Assembly (NCBI GenBank): GCA_905221605.1 | Contig: CAJNDS010001046.1 | Coordinates: 751,603 to 804,102 of the forward strand | Reading direction: 5' to 3' | Length of the DNA stretch: 52,500 nucleotides | Source of the DNA: Symbiodinium natans | Taxonomy: Eukaryota; Sar; Dinophyceae; Suessiales; Symbiodiniaceae | Notes under the pieces: model-generated | The model's database searches: none | Seen by the model: only the letters and a program-made list of their open reading frames with translations | What the model was told of the DNA's origin: nothing | Shown here: positions 1 to 10,000 of the stretch, piece by piece | Numbering within the stretch: position 1 is the first letter of the stretch | Layout of the letters: each line of letters opens with the position of its first letter | Made by a program: the position numbers and the translations under genes

Positions 1-195
1 ATAGGAATGACAAGGTCGTGTATTTCTGAGGATGTGATAAGAAACTGTCAATTGCTCCTAATTCGAAATGAGAGCGCGTGCAAGAGCCCCTCAAGCTCTG
101 AATATGAATTAAGAGAGCTCCTCTACCTGAAGAGGTTTCTCTTTGGGAAAACTCTTTTTCCCCCACATGACTGTATGGCGTTTTGTTTTTGGGGG

Positions 196-283
196 CACAC
201 TCGTCCGCCCGTCCGTCCCGCCTCGCCCGCCCCGCCCTCTCCGCCCACCCGCCCCGCCCGCCCCGCCCCACCCCCCCGCCCCG
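196..283. repeat. CCGCC-rich low-complexity tract
   Basis: This is a run of degenerate CCGCC and CGCCC units, almost purely C and G on the plus strand. Proline- or glycine-rich frames across it are artefacts of composition. The flanks (1-195 and 284-750) hold no ORF I can defend. Confidence 0.8.
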
Positions 284-754
284 TTTGTAATTTGTAAGTT
301 TATGAGTCTCTGCGGCGCACTTTTGGGGCCCCCCTTCCCCTTCAAGACGAATCCTTTTGTCGTCAGTGGGAGAACATCTCAACAACATGGCGGTTCCAGT
401 GCACAACTTAATGGATAACGGCTCCTTAGCAGGCCGGCGTGAGGGGTCGCCACAAGCCTGCCGGCCGAGGAGCACAAGTTCGACAGTCGCCTACAGGCAT
501 CACTTGAAAGCTTTGCGACAACCATCAAGCAAGGCAAAAGGACACCACTCACCTGGCTTTTGCCGCACATCTGAACCTCAGCGCTCGTTGAAGAACGGGC
601 AACTCGACGGAGCCTATCTCCCTGAGATGACAAATCGCGACGAGTGGCCCAGAATGCATCAGCTTATGTGATGAGAACAGGGCCGCATAAACAATTCTCA
701 AAAGAAATCCCTCTATCAGCATGTCACCTCATACAGAGCGCCTTCATCACCAGT

Positions 755-1240
755 GACGATATCATCCACATGAACACCTAAGTATGCAACCACATCCTTG
801 ATCGTTAGCATGCTTGCTGAAGCAAAAACTTTGACAGAGCATGCCATTTCTTTGGGGCGTCAAGCAATCCGTAAAAGGCCTTGTGTCCGTCATCTCAATA
901 TTTGTTGCTTGACCTCGGATGGTGGATCGGCTTGAACTTGTCGACACCATGCAGTATCTTCACCTCGCAAAAGCCGCTCGAATATCTCCAGCCGACACCC
1001 TAAACCTCCTGTTGGCACATTGAGTCGAGAGAAGATTCCGCCCTAGGTGGGAAGGTGTTGGTGATTCTCGAGGGACCTCTAACAGCTTTGGGTCGTCGAA
1101 GCCACGAGCAGTCAGTCTGGCCGAAGCCTTGCGCCTTCTGAACACAGTCTCCCAATCATTAACGGGCTTCCACGCAAGACCGAAACTCATGCGCATGATC
1201 CGATCGGCAGAACGCCAGCTCGTCGCACATCCTGACGGCC
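755..1240 (-). pseudogene. Ty1/copia reverse transcriptase fragment (copia-1), frameshifted
   Basis: Read on the minus strand, 1240 down to 960 encodes a recognisable copia RT start: a D-R-I-M-R-M stretch, K-A-S-A-R-L, P-R-E-S-P-T and S-A-G-D-I-R-A-A-F. After stops and a frame change it resumes with K-A-F-Y-G-L-L-D-A-P-K-K-W-H near 860-890, and in a third frame with L-G-V-H-V-D-D, the catalytic Asp-Asp pair, at about 755-775. In copia elements this enzyme copies element RNA into DNA in cytoplasmic particles. Here it is broken by at least two frame changes and several stops, so it is an inactive relic. No integrase, RNase H or LTR could be located next to it. Confidence 0.8.
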
Positions 1241-1265
1241 TCAGTGCTCATAAACGCAGTCGATC

Positions 1266-2322
1266 TCAGGGGTGATATTCATGGCCATCTGTATCACATG
1301 CAACTTCCCAACATTTGCGATGAAAGCCGTTGTGCTCGTTAGACAAAACTTCGCCTGAGCCTTCTTTCGATCTTGGTGACCTACTTCTTAATCTCACTAG
1401 AGTGTCCCTTCTCTCATTTGGCGCTGTCGCTGCAACTCCCCCAGAATCGCTCCCATCATGCGCTCCATGTTGTCCGCTCGCCCATGTCTCACAAGCTCTC
1501 CCGAATCTCCACCTGGCTGATCTCCACGGCTTCCACACGGCTCCGCTGCACCATCTCCTGGTCTCACTCGTTCTACTCGTTCTACTCCTTCTACTCGTTC
1601 TACTCGCCGCGGAACGGGTCCACTGGGTCCACGGTCCACGTTGGACGATTCGGTCAACGGCGATCTGGCGCTTGCGTTCGCCGGTGCTAGCCATGGAGAA
1701 CCTTCCTGCGCTGGCAAGCTTCGCCGTCGCGGCCTTGCTTCCATTCTTCCCGCCGCCGTAAGCGCAACCTTTCCCAGGATCGCATGTCGAGAGTAAGGCC
1801 GTCTTGGCGCCCCGAGACCATGTCATGACTTCTTCCTCATCGTCGAGGTCATCGTCGGGAGCCTGGTCGCTCGACCGCATGACATTCAAGGCCGAGGTCA
1901 CATCGTCCACTGCAGCTAGTACGTTGGGGCTTTGCCTCAAACATTCGCTGCGTCCGACGCTTCCAGCCGCATGAACTTGTTGATCATGAACAAGCCATAC
2001 CTCGCTCTCTGCATCATGTTGGTGGATCCCACTGCCACCATAGCCTTCTCCACCTTCCGCGCCACGCATCTCCGAGCAAGTCCGCTGCTGTCTTGCAAAA
2101 CGACTTCTCCACATGCTTCAAGACTTCAAGAGATACGACCGCCCAAGCGAAAGCCAAGCTTTGTCGCCAATTCCAAGCTGAGGGAGACATCTTTTGAGTC
2201 TCTTGTCTTGGGCAGCAGGTAGCTGATTCGAATCGCCACAAATCACTTAAATGAGCAGCCAAAAAGGGGACGGAGCAGCCTTCATTCACGGTGGCTCGAG
2301 TCGATACTGCAATATACTGCAC
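1266..2322 (-). pseudogene. Possible gag-like remnant upstream of copia-1
   Basis: The minus strand carries three overlapping frames that each look coding for a short stretch. One has a helical, Arg/Gln-rich end (M-E-R-M-M-G-A-I-L-G-E-L-Q-R-Q) near 1397-1500. Another has a block around A-R-Y-G-L-F-M-I-N-K-F near 1960-2010. This pattern suggests a frameshifted gag region belonging to the RT fragment at 755-1240, because the orientation and order match. Protease and integrase motifs are missing between them, so a deletion would be required. I recognise no gag signature, and an unrelated decayed ORF is possible. Confidence 0.35.
1563..1608. repeat. CTCGTTCTACTC tandem repeat
   Basis: About four 9-12 bp pyrimidine-rich units with one C/T change (ctcgttctactc, ctccttctactc). 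It lies inside the possible gag remnant and encodes repeated Val-Glu-Arg or Arg-Thr-Ser on the minus strand. Confidence 0.8.
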
Positions 2323-2400
2323 AAAAAGGGCGGGAAAGGAAAACGGAGTGCACGATCACTCAGGATTCTGCATGTCATTGGCAATTGCTGCTGATGTTCC

Positions 2401-2800
2401 GTTTAGGGGGTGTGGGGGGGTTTGTCAGGAGTGGGGGTGTGGGGTGGGGGGGGTGTAAGGGGTTGGGCGGGGCTGTGGTGTGTTGCGAAGTTGGGGGAGT
2501 GGGGTGGGCAGGTGGGGTGGTAGGGGGGGTATCCCCCACCCCATCCAGCTGCATTAAGGGATGTAAACGATTCACATGAAAAAAATCAGCGTCCATTCCA
2601 ATCGTATAAGTCCGACGCCCCATTTAAGTATTGTGACATTGAGGAGTCTTGAAACATGCAGTATGTGGAGATGACGCCTAGGGGGGGTCCCGTCCCACAG
2701 GGGCGTCCCATGGCGGACACGGCGTCGGTTTGCAGCGATCGGGCGGGGGGTCCCACGGGGGGGGGGGTGGGGGGGGGGTCACAAAACTTCTGCATGGAAA
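2401..2800. repeat. G-run-rich region (plus strand)
   Basis: Two blocks (about 2404-2540 and 2688-2790) consist of G runs of 4 to 9 separated by T, C or A on the plus strand. They could form G-quadruplexes. No coding content is credible here. Confidence 0.7.
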
Positions 2801-3064
2801 AAGAGGCTTATTTTCGGGGGAAGGAGACCGGATCCGGGTCCGCTTGGTCCAGACGCTTCTCGGCAGAAGGGGCAGGCGAATTGGACCTTCGTCTGCCCTC
2901 ATGAGAACGAATTAACGGTGTAAATGATTTCAACGGTCTAAGTGGGTTCGAGCAAATCGCTTAAATCCGACGCCTCAACTAGGTATTTTCAGTGCGGCGT
3001 TGGGTTTTTGGCGATGTAGTTGGGGTTCAATGAAATCGTTCAAATTAGTTAAATATCTGAAAAT

Positions 3065-3352
3065 CTGGGCAGACCAAGGTCCAACTAAATCGTTGACATC
3101 CGACTCCTCAACTTGTTGCTTAAATGAGGTGTCGGATTAAATCGATGCAATGGATTCTCAGGATCCGCAGCTTTGCAAAAATTAACGTTTTAGACTATCT
3201 AAATGATTCAAACGGCTCAAGCAAATCGGCAAAATCCGACACCTCAATTGAACAATATATTTGAGGCATCGTTAAATCCGACACTTCATGTACAGCCTTA
3301 ATTGAGGAGTCGGATGTCAACGATCGAATTGGACCTTGGTCTGCCCAGTTTT
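3065..3352. repeat. Inverted repeat built from a TCCGACxCCTCAA repeat family
   Basis: The stretch starting CTGGGCAGACCAAGGTCCAA near 3066 and running to about 3115 is the reverse complement, with about five mismatches, of 3302-3352. Between them, 3112-3146 pairs less perfectly with 3228-3256. The core ATCCGACACCTCAA recurs in either orientation at about 2608, 2962, 3081, 3128, 3234, 3274, 3305 and 3432. The surroundings (2930-3550) are AT-rich with many AAACGATT words. This looks like a decayed MITE-like or foldback repeat; no ORF is supported. Confidence 0.75.
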
Positions 3353-3579
3353 GCATATATTTAAATGAGTTCAAACGATTTAAACGATTCAAATGAATTT
3401 GCGCGATTTAGTTGGGGTCCATTGAATCGTTTAAATCCGACACCTCAATTAAAGGTTTTTCGTTGAGTATCGGGATTTAAACGATTCAAATTAGCCCAAA
3501 AATTTCAGTTAATGCAAATTTTGCAGTTTGTTCTTTGCTAATTAGTATAAAAAAATAGAGAGGCGACATAGACCCGAAA

Positions 3580-3930
3580 GGGTGCGCCCCCCTAAGCCTC
3601 CTGCTTTTTTCAATTCCTTGCTAAGCTTGCCCATGATGCCATCGACAGGAGCTGCTTCAAAACCTGGATCCTCAGTCGTACGAGCAATGTGTTTGCAAAA
3701 GGAGGGGGGGTGCGTCACCCCACTCTTGAAATCCTTGTAAAGCTTGTGAGGAAGAACCTCCTACGAAAGGCGCTGCTTCAAAACATGAAACCTATCAACC
3801 TCCCCCGCTTTTTGACAGTCGCCCCTCCCCCCCCACCCCCCAACCGCGCCGCTTCCTTTTACTCACTTAGCATTATGTTTGCAAATGGGGGGAGCCGCGT
3901 TTTTCACCCCCCTGCGCTCCAACCGTGAGT
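3580..3930. repeat. Dispersed repeat: GCTGCTTCAAAAC and TGTGTTTGCAAA units with C/G runs
   Basis: Two imperfect copies start near 3600 and 3715. They share a CTTG-AAGCTTG segment, GCTGCTTCAAAAC, then GCATTGTGTTTGC followed by a G run and a C run. A related copy lies at about 6120-6315. No gene was found between 3930 and 4620 with confidence. One frame at 4059-4200, starting at a possible acceptor near 4070, is hydrophobic and exon-like but cannot be linked to anything. Confidence 0.6.
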
Positions 3931-4203
3931 CATGCGAGCACTGTGTTGTGTTGACTTACTGTGCCTCTGAGGCTGCGCTGCCGTGACCTTCTTCTTGACC
4001 AGCACCCCTACATTCTCGGCTCCGGATGCCCCGTTGCTTGGCAAACGGAACACATTGAGTGCAACAGGGAAGAGCGCACCGCACTTCACTCTTGCATTGC
4101 CTTCGTGGGGGTTTGAAAAGTGCTGTGAGGCTATTCGTGGACCAGCCGGTGGCTGTGGCGGTAGCTGCAGGCTTCATAGGGGGTGCCGTGTCCCTGCGTC
4201 CTG

Positions 4204-4247
4204 GCAAGCAAGAGCAGCAAGAGCAGCAAGAGCAGCAAAAGAGCAGC
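4204..4247. repeat. AGCAGCAAG tandem repeat
   Basis: Four 9-bp units plus one AAG-expanded unit encode Glu-Gln-Gln or Ala-Ala-Arg runs depending on frame. Confidence 0.85.
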
Positions 4248-4620
4248 AAGGCCATTCCTGGAAAACAAGAAGGGCTCTCTGGTTTGTAGGAATCTCTGGG
4301 CGTGTCCTTCAGCTGTTCTTTGGGCCCCGCGGCGCTCCGCGCGCGTTCAGAGACAGATTCTCTTTGTGTTTGTCTTTTTGGTTTTTCTTTTTGTTTGTTC
4401 TAGTTCTCTCAGGTGTTTCATGACCGTCTTCGACATGGCCAGCGACGCGCTTCTGTATTACTACGGTCGGCGCCCCATGAGGAAGTGCAGAGAAAATAGA
4501 GACAGAGAAAAGACCCCAAAAAGAGCTTTCACTCTGACTTTTTCAAGCACGAAGAAGAGAGGCCTGGACTGGCTCTACGGGCGAGGAGGGGACTTCAGCA
4601 ACGCCCCCGACGGGATCAAG

Positions 4621-4624
4621 GACA

Positions 4625-4659
<35 letters not shown>

Positions 4660-4763
4660 CGAAGAGAAGGAACCGAGAGAAGAGAGAGAGAAAAAGAGAG
4701 AGAGAGAGAGAGAAGAGAGAGGCGGGAAGGAAGAGAAAGAGAGAGAGAGAGAGAGAGACAGGT
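4621..4763. repeat. GA dinucleotide microsatellite, interrupted
   Basis: A purine strand of GA repeats with AAG and GGAA interruptions. All long ORFs over it on both strands are Ser/Leu or Arg/Glu compositional artefacts. Confidence 0.95.
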
Positions 4764-4987
4764 GTCCGGAGCATACATGGTGCGACGATGAAACAGACCC
4801 CGAGACGCGTGTCACACCTAACAATCTCTGGGCAGGGATGGGCAGGGTCAACGGGCCGCTCGTGAGACAGCAGCCTGTCCGAGGAAGTCTTATATAGGGA
4901 GGGACAGGGAGCAGCTTCTGCCGAGGTTCGAGGGAGAGAACAGGAACTGGGCGCGCGGCTGCGCGAGGGGTCCGCCGGGCCCCCAAG

Positions 4988-5050
4988 CCTCGAAGAAGAA
5001 GAAGAAGAAGAAAAAGAAGAAGAAGAAGAAGAATAAGAAGAAGAAGAGAC
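4988..5050. repeat. GAA trinucleotide microsatellite
   Basis: About twenty GAA/AAG units with an A insertion near 5010 and a T near 5033. Downstream (5050-5840) the only exon-like stretch is about 5230-5352, a frame reading A-I-A-T-D-F-T-E-V-P-K-P-F. It has an in-frame stop at its best acceptor (5217), so I leave it unassigned. Confidence 0.95.
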
Positions 5051-5842
5051 CGAGAGAGTGAGAGAGAAAATAAACAAACGCCGCAGAGTTCTTTCTCCCT
5101 CTTTCTCCCCTCTCTCTTTCCATCGGTGTGAATGAAACCTGACATCTGTCACATTCCACACGCAACTCTTTGGGGTGTGGCACATCTGCGTTGAGATGCC
5201 CCTCATTCGCAGGATCTGATGCACGGCAATCGCCACTGACTTCACCGAAGTTCCGAAGCCTTTCCAGACTCTGTGGACCGCATTGGGCGGCGGCAGCGAG
5301 GAGAGCCATGGGAGAGCCATGGAGTCTGCCATGGAGAGCCGCTCTGAGCATAGACGAGAGTCCAGCTGAGAGCCCAGAGCTTTCTAACTTTCTCTCTCGC
5401 TCTACGAGACTCTACGCCGCCAAGAGACGCGAGACATCTCACGTCTCTTCAAATTCAGAGAATCGAATGGGACATGCAAGCATCTGCAGCCTCTGCACGA
5501 TGTGCAAATGTGCAAAGCGCACGCACGGGGACCTCTTCAGGAGCCCCTTTTCGTGCGTGGGGGAGCGCAGCATAAGTCTCACTCAGCTTCAGCACACAAT
5601 TCGAGCCCCGCAAACGGAGTAGCTGTTCATTTGAGCAGCATGGTAGAGAAGAAGAGAAATCCAAACGAAGCGCGACGGAGTATGGAAGCTCGTACTGACT
5701 CGTACTGGGCCAGAGCCACAGGCCGTCCAACAAGGACGTTTAGGTACTTTTAGAGATTTTTTTGGACTTCTACCAGGTGATTAAAGAGTGGCTAAACGCT
5801 TTCCAACATGCTCAGCATGCTGAACATGGCACGCGGATCAAA

Positions 5843-5905
5843 ACAAATCTATTTAGGATCAAAAGAATGTGTTTAGGATCAAAGAAGATTTTGTTTAGGA
5901 TCAAG
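5843..5905. repeat. TTTAGGATCAAA tandem units
   Basis: Four loose copies of TTTAGGATCAA spaced 12-27 bp apart. Two reverse-complement copies (TTTGATCCTAAA, TTTTGATCC) lie at about 6650-6680, so the block 5843-6680 is bracketed by inverted units. Confidence 0.7.
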
Positions 5906-5930
5906 AAGTTGTTCTGTTCTTCCGACGGGG

Positions 5931-6118
5931 AGAGGGAAGGGGAGGGAGGGAGAAAGAGAAGGAGGGAGGGAAGGAAGGAAGGGCGGAAGGGCGGAAGGGC
6001 GGAAAGGCGGAAGGAAGGAAGGAAGGAAGGAAGGAAGGAAGGAAGGAAGGAAGGAAGGAAGGCATAAATCAAGAAAGAAAGAAAGAAAGCAAAAAGAAAG
6101 AAATAACAAAAGAAAGAA
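5931..6118. repeat. GGAA/GGGA purine microsatellite
   Basis: A continuous purine tract. The GGAAGGAA core runs from about 6005 to 6062 and is followed by AAAG units. Confidence 0.95.
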
Positions 6119-6334
6119 GGCAAGGAATAAGTCGTGCCAGCTTGCTTCAAAGCATACGCATCTTTTCGACGCCGTCGTGACAGGTTCTTCAGCATACTTT
6201 CGAAACCCATGATGCGAGCATTGTGTTTGCGCATTGGGGGGGGGAGCGGGGCAACCCCCCCCAACCCCCCGCTCTTTTTTAAATCGTTCTGGCTTGCTTC
6301 AGAGTAAACGCATTTTTTTGCGACTTCTAATGCC

Positions 6335-6475
6335 AAGATGCCAGCATTGATTTGCAGCCTCTGGAAACTCAGACATGCTGCTATTTACAGTATTTCCATG
6401 AAAGCGCAGAAATGCTGCTATTTACAGTATTTGCAGCCTCTGGAAACTCAGAAATGCCGCTATTTTCAGTAGTTC
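6335..6475. repeat. Nested tandem repeat (GAAATGCTGCTATTTACAG)
   Basis: Three copies of a 19-23 bp unit and two copies of CAGCCTCTGGAAACTCAGA are interleaved between 6350 and 6475. No coding sense was found. Confidence 0.7.
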
Positions 6476-7057
6476 CCGCATAAATGCTGAGTTTTTCGGT
6501 ATCTAGCGCTTGCGAACGGCCAGAAATGCTGCATTTCTGAGCGTGTACAGCCTCCGCTCCGCTTGCAACAAGCCTTGGAAGCCTTCAGTAAATAGTTTTT
6601 TGATACCCAAGAAGTCTTTTTGTTGATCCGGCTATAAAAAAAACATGTTTTGATCCTAAATACATGTTTTTTGATCCCCTACCCTGAACATGGGCTCGAA
6701 CATGCTTGTTCAAAGAAAGTTCGTTGGCACCTCTCGGTGCCGTACTTCACAGCTTGCGCCTCGCTTGTGCCTCGCACGTCTCCTTCTCAAGACGCAAAAA
6801 AAGGGAGCATGGTCAGTTTGTCGGAGTGACTGACATATTCTTCCAATACTCATGGAGAATTTTGGTGCAAATGTCGAGGCTGTCCAGTTTCTTTGTGACA
6901 GACCGGCGGGTTCAGCCAGCAACTTGTTTTCGGCCAGCAACACTACACTCACTAGACTTACTACACATCCCAGCGGCCGTAATGGCCAATGGCAGCAGGA
7001 GATCGTTTTGTTCTTGGCGTCAGTGTAGCCCCGGCGCAACTGCATTCTGATCCTCAG

Positions 7058-10000
7058 ATTGCTGGCTGGCTTTTGCAAGGATAGACCGAGCCCGGTTACT
7101 CCGAGAACGCGAGTACCTGCTGCAGGCCGTGTGTGCAGAGTTCCAGAAGGCCATGCTGCCGACAAGCCCCCCCCCCCTTGCCGCCCCCCCATATTCTTGC
7201 CCTCTGCATTTGAAAGGGTATTTGTTCCGTCTGGGTTCCTTCCATGTTCCCTCTGTGTTCGCTTTGGCTAGCAGGTGGATACCTACCATCGCGGACTCAT
7301 CACTTCATCGAACTTTGCGAAGGCGGCTCACGAGGAGAGTCAAAGATGAAAAGAAATTGAGGGAGAGACGGGAGACGCGAGACGCGGGGACGGGAGACGG
7401 GAGATGAGAGAAAAAGCCTTAAGAAGCATTCCAGCGTGGACCCAACAGCGCCAACGTTGTCCCCCCCCCCTCGTATGGTGGACGGAAGTCGACTGTTAGG
7501 CCGCTGAAGAAGCTCTGGCATGCATGTTTTCCACATTCGCGAAGCATCGCCCGAAACGTAGCGCTTCTGAGATGCGAGCCCGGGCTGTTGACGCGGCTGG
7601 GTCGAGGAGTCGAGAGGGACGCTACAGCATTGGGCACTGGGCCACCTTAAAATCTTGTGGCCTAGCATGAGTTATTGAGGTCTTAGGTAGCAGGTAGCCT
7701 CAGTTAGCCTCAGTTAGCCTCCCTATTGCACTTGGCTGTCTTGCGCTCTCCTAGTTCTTGACTTTGCTGAAGACGAGCTGCCAACTGCAGGATCTCGACA
7801 TCAACCAAACGATTTTGTACTCAGACCCATTTTCCAGCTGGCTCTGAACTCCCAACATCTACCAGGTAATCTACCAACTCTGAACCCAGAAGATCGTTAG
7901 GTTCATTCAGGATCCCTTGATGTGACGAATTGCACGAAGATCACGAAGGTTCTCGGAACTTTCTCGGAGTTTCATGGAGTTTCGCCCTGCCTCGCGGCTC
8001 TGCCACTACTGCACGAATCTGGCATGTGCAGCCACCTCGTATCCGTGGGCTGGGACACCATGGCTTTTGCACTTCTTTCTTTGAATAGGCAGCCGCCTTC
8101 CTTTTCAGCGCCCCCGCGAATGCTGTGACCTTTCCGCAACACGAGCAGTCCCCGAAGCTTTGTCGGACCAGTCCGGCTTGACTGTTACAGGATACATTCG
8201 GATACATTGCCATTGGCAAAAAGGCATACTTGGCGATACCTTGTCTGTTGAAAGTTGCGTGCCGGGCTTAGTGGGCTTTGGCTGCTTACACCGTGCTCAC
8301 GCAGATCTTACGCCTTACGCAGACTCAAAAATCACGTGACACTCCTGCGAAACACACTCTATTCAATACCCCAATAGCACTTGCGACATCGGCCCGTCGT
8401 TGGCATGTTGCAGCTGTTGCAGCTGCCTCGGGCTGCTTTAGTGTGGGCACCGGGCAAGTAGGACTTCACAACTCTTCAGAGGATGCAGGAAGCGAATATT
8501 GGGCCTGGCTATCGCTGGCGCTCATGACAGGTGATGACAGTTCGGATGACAGGTATGCACCCGTGCTTGATGTGGCGAAAAAATGGTGGGTCGGCAACAG
8601 TCAGCACATATTACATATTGTGTCAGTCCATGTTCCTTCAGATATCGTTCAGGGAAGGGGGGGGGTCTGGGGGGAACTTTGTTAGAGAAGAAAGAGGGGA
8701 AGAACAAGGGCTGGCTGATCGCGTCGAGGCTTTGGCCAACCTTGGCCTGCAGTATGGACAGCCCGAGGCCCGCCTGAGCGCTTCGGGAATGCGTTCTTAC
8801 GACTGCAGAGCACTTGCGGAGCAATTGCGGAGCACTTGCGGAGCAATTGCGGAGCAATGTCAGAATCAGATAGTCCGAAAATGCCTAATTCCGCCTAGCT
8901 CGTTCGCTTTCCATTTCTCACCTCTTTCTGCTTTTCACACTCTCGTGACTCTCGTGGTTGCCATCTGAACTTCATCTGAACCTCTCCTTGGCTCAGGTGG
9001 AAGACTTGCTGCAGTACTGCCAAGTCACGGACGATGGCTATGTGCACTACAAGGTTGTCGGTGCATGTGTCCGGCGTACAGGCTGAAAGGTGATGTCTCC
9101 GCGTCTCGGATGTCTCAGTCGAAGGAGCTCAGCACATTTCTGGCTCCGCAGCAGCCTCGAGCCAAACAGAGTCAGAAGCCTAACATCAGTGATCCTCAGA
9201 GCTTCTGCTTCCAGAATATGCATGCCTCACCTCTCAGTACGCACAACGCTTGTGTTGGCAGGTGAATTAGTAAATCCCAGCTGCAAGAAAAGCTGCTCTC
9301 CCAAATGCTTCACATCGCGTTGTCCAAAAGGGGATGCCGGGGATGTCATATCGGAACATGTTCTCACAGGGACAGGGAACGCCCCCGCATCCACAACTGC
9401 AGGGTAGCGTGCGGCTAGGGATTCTCTGGTCCGATGCCGTGCTGTACTGTGCCGTGCTCTCCGTGCTCTGCAATCATGGCCCACTGGACACACACCGTTT
9501 CCTCTCCCTCCCAGACTCTCCCATTCGCAGCTGCACGAACCCCTCTCCGCTACGGCAACGCTCACTTGCCCAGCACCAGCCCACTATCCAAAAGGAGTTC
9601 TCTCTCTTTCTCTATATCTCTGTTCTTTCTTCCGCTCCACCCACGGGCCTTGTTGCGAAAGAGGATTCTTTTCGTACTGTTGCCTGTTGACGTGCAGAAC
9701 TCCCCAATGGTCAAGTGTCTGAGGTAGCCTGAAGCAGACCCTCTACCCGGAGGAGGCAGGGGGCACACGAGGGCGCACTTTGCAGGGCAATGTGTCAAAA
9801 CAGAATCAAACAGAGAATAAAGAGTGTTTGTCTAAGGATCAGTTTGAACATGGTCGGGACAACAATAACTTCTCTGGTCCAGTGGCGCGCTGGTTACATG
9901 ACCCTTCCGAAGAGCCAAGCTGAATGTAACAATGGTTTTGGCTCAAGCCGCCCCGATTGGCACGAAGACTGCGCAGGAGACATGGTTGATTGTCTCTGTT

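Noticed and set aside
4543-5351. Several 150-240 codon ORFs on both strands
   Set aside because: They read through GA and GAA microsatellites, with Ser/Leu or Arg/Glu runs and no conserved blocks.
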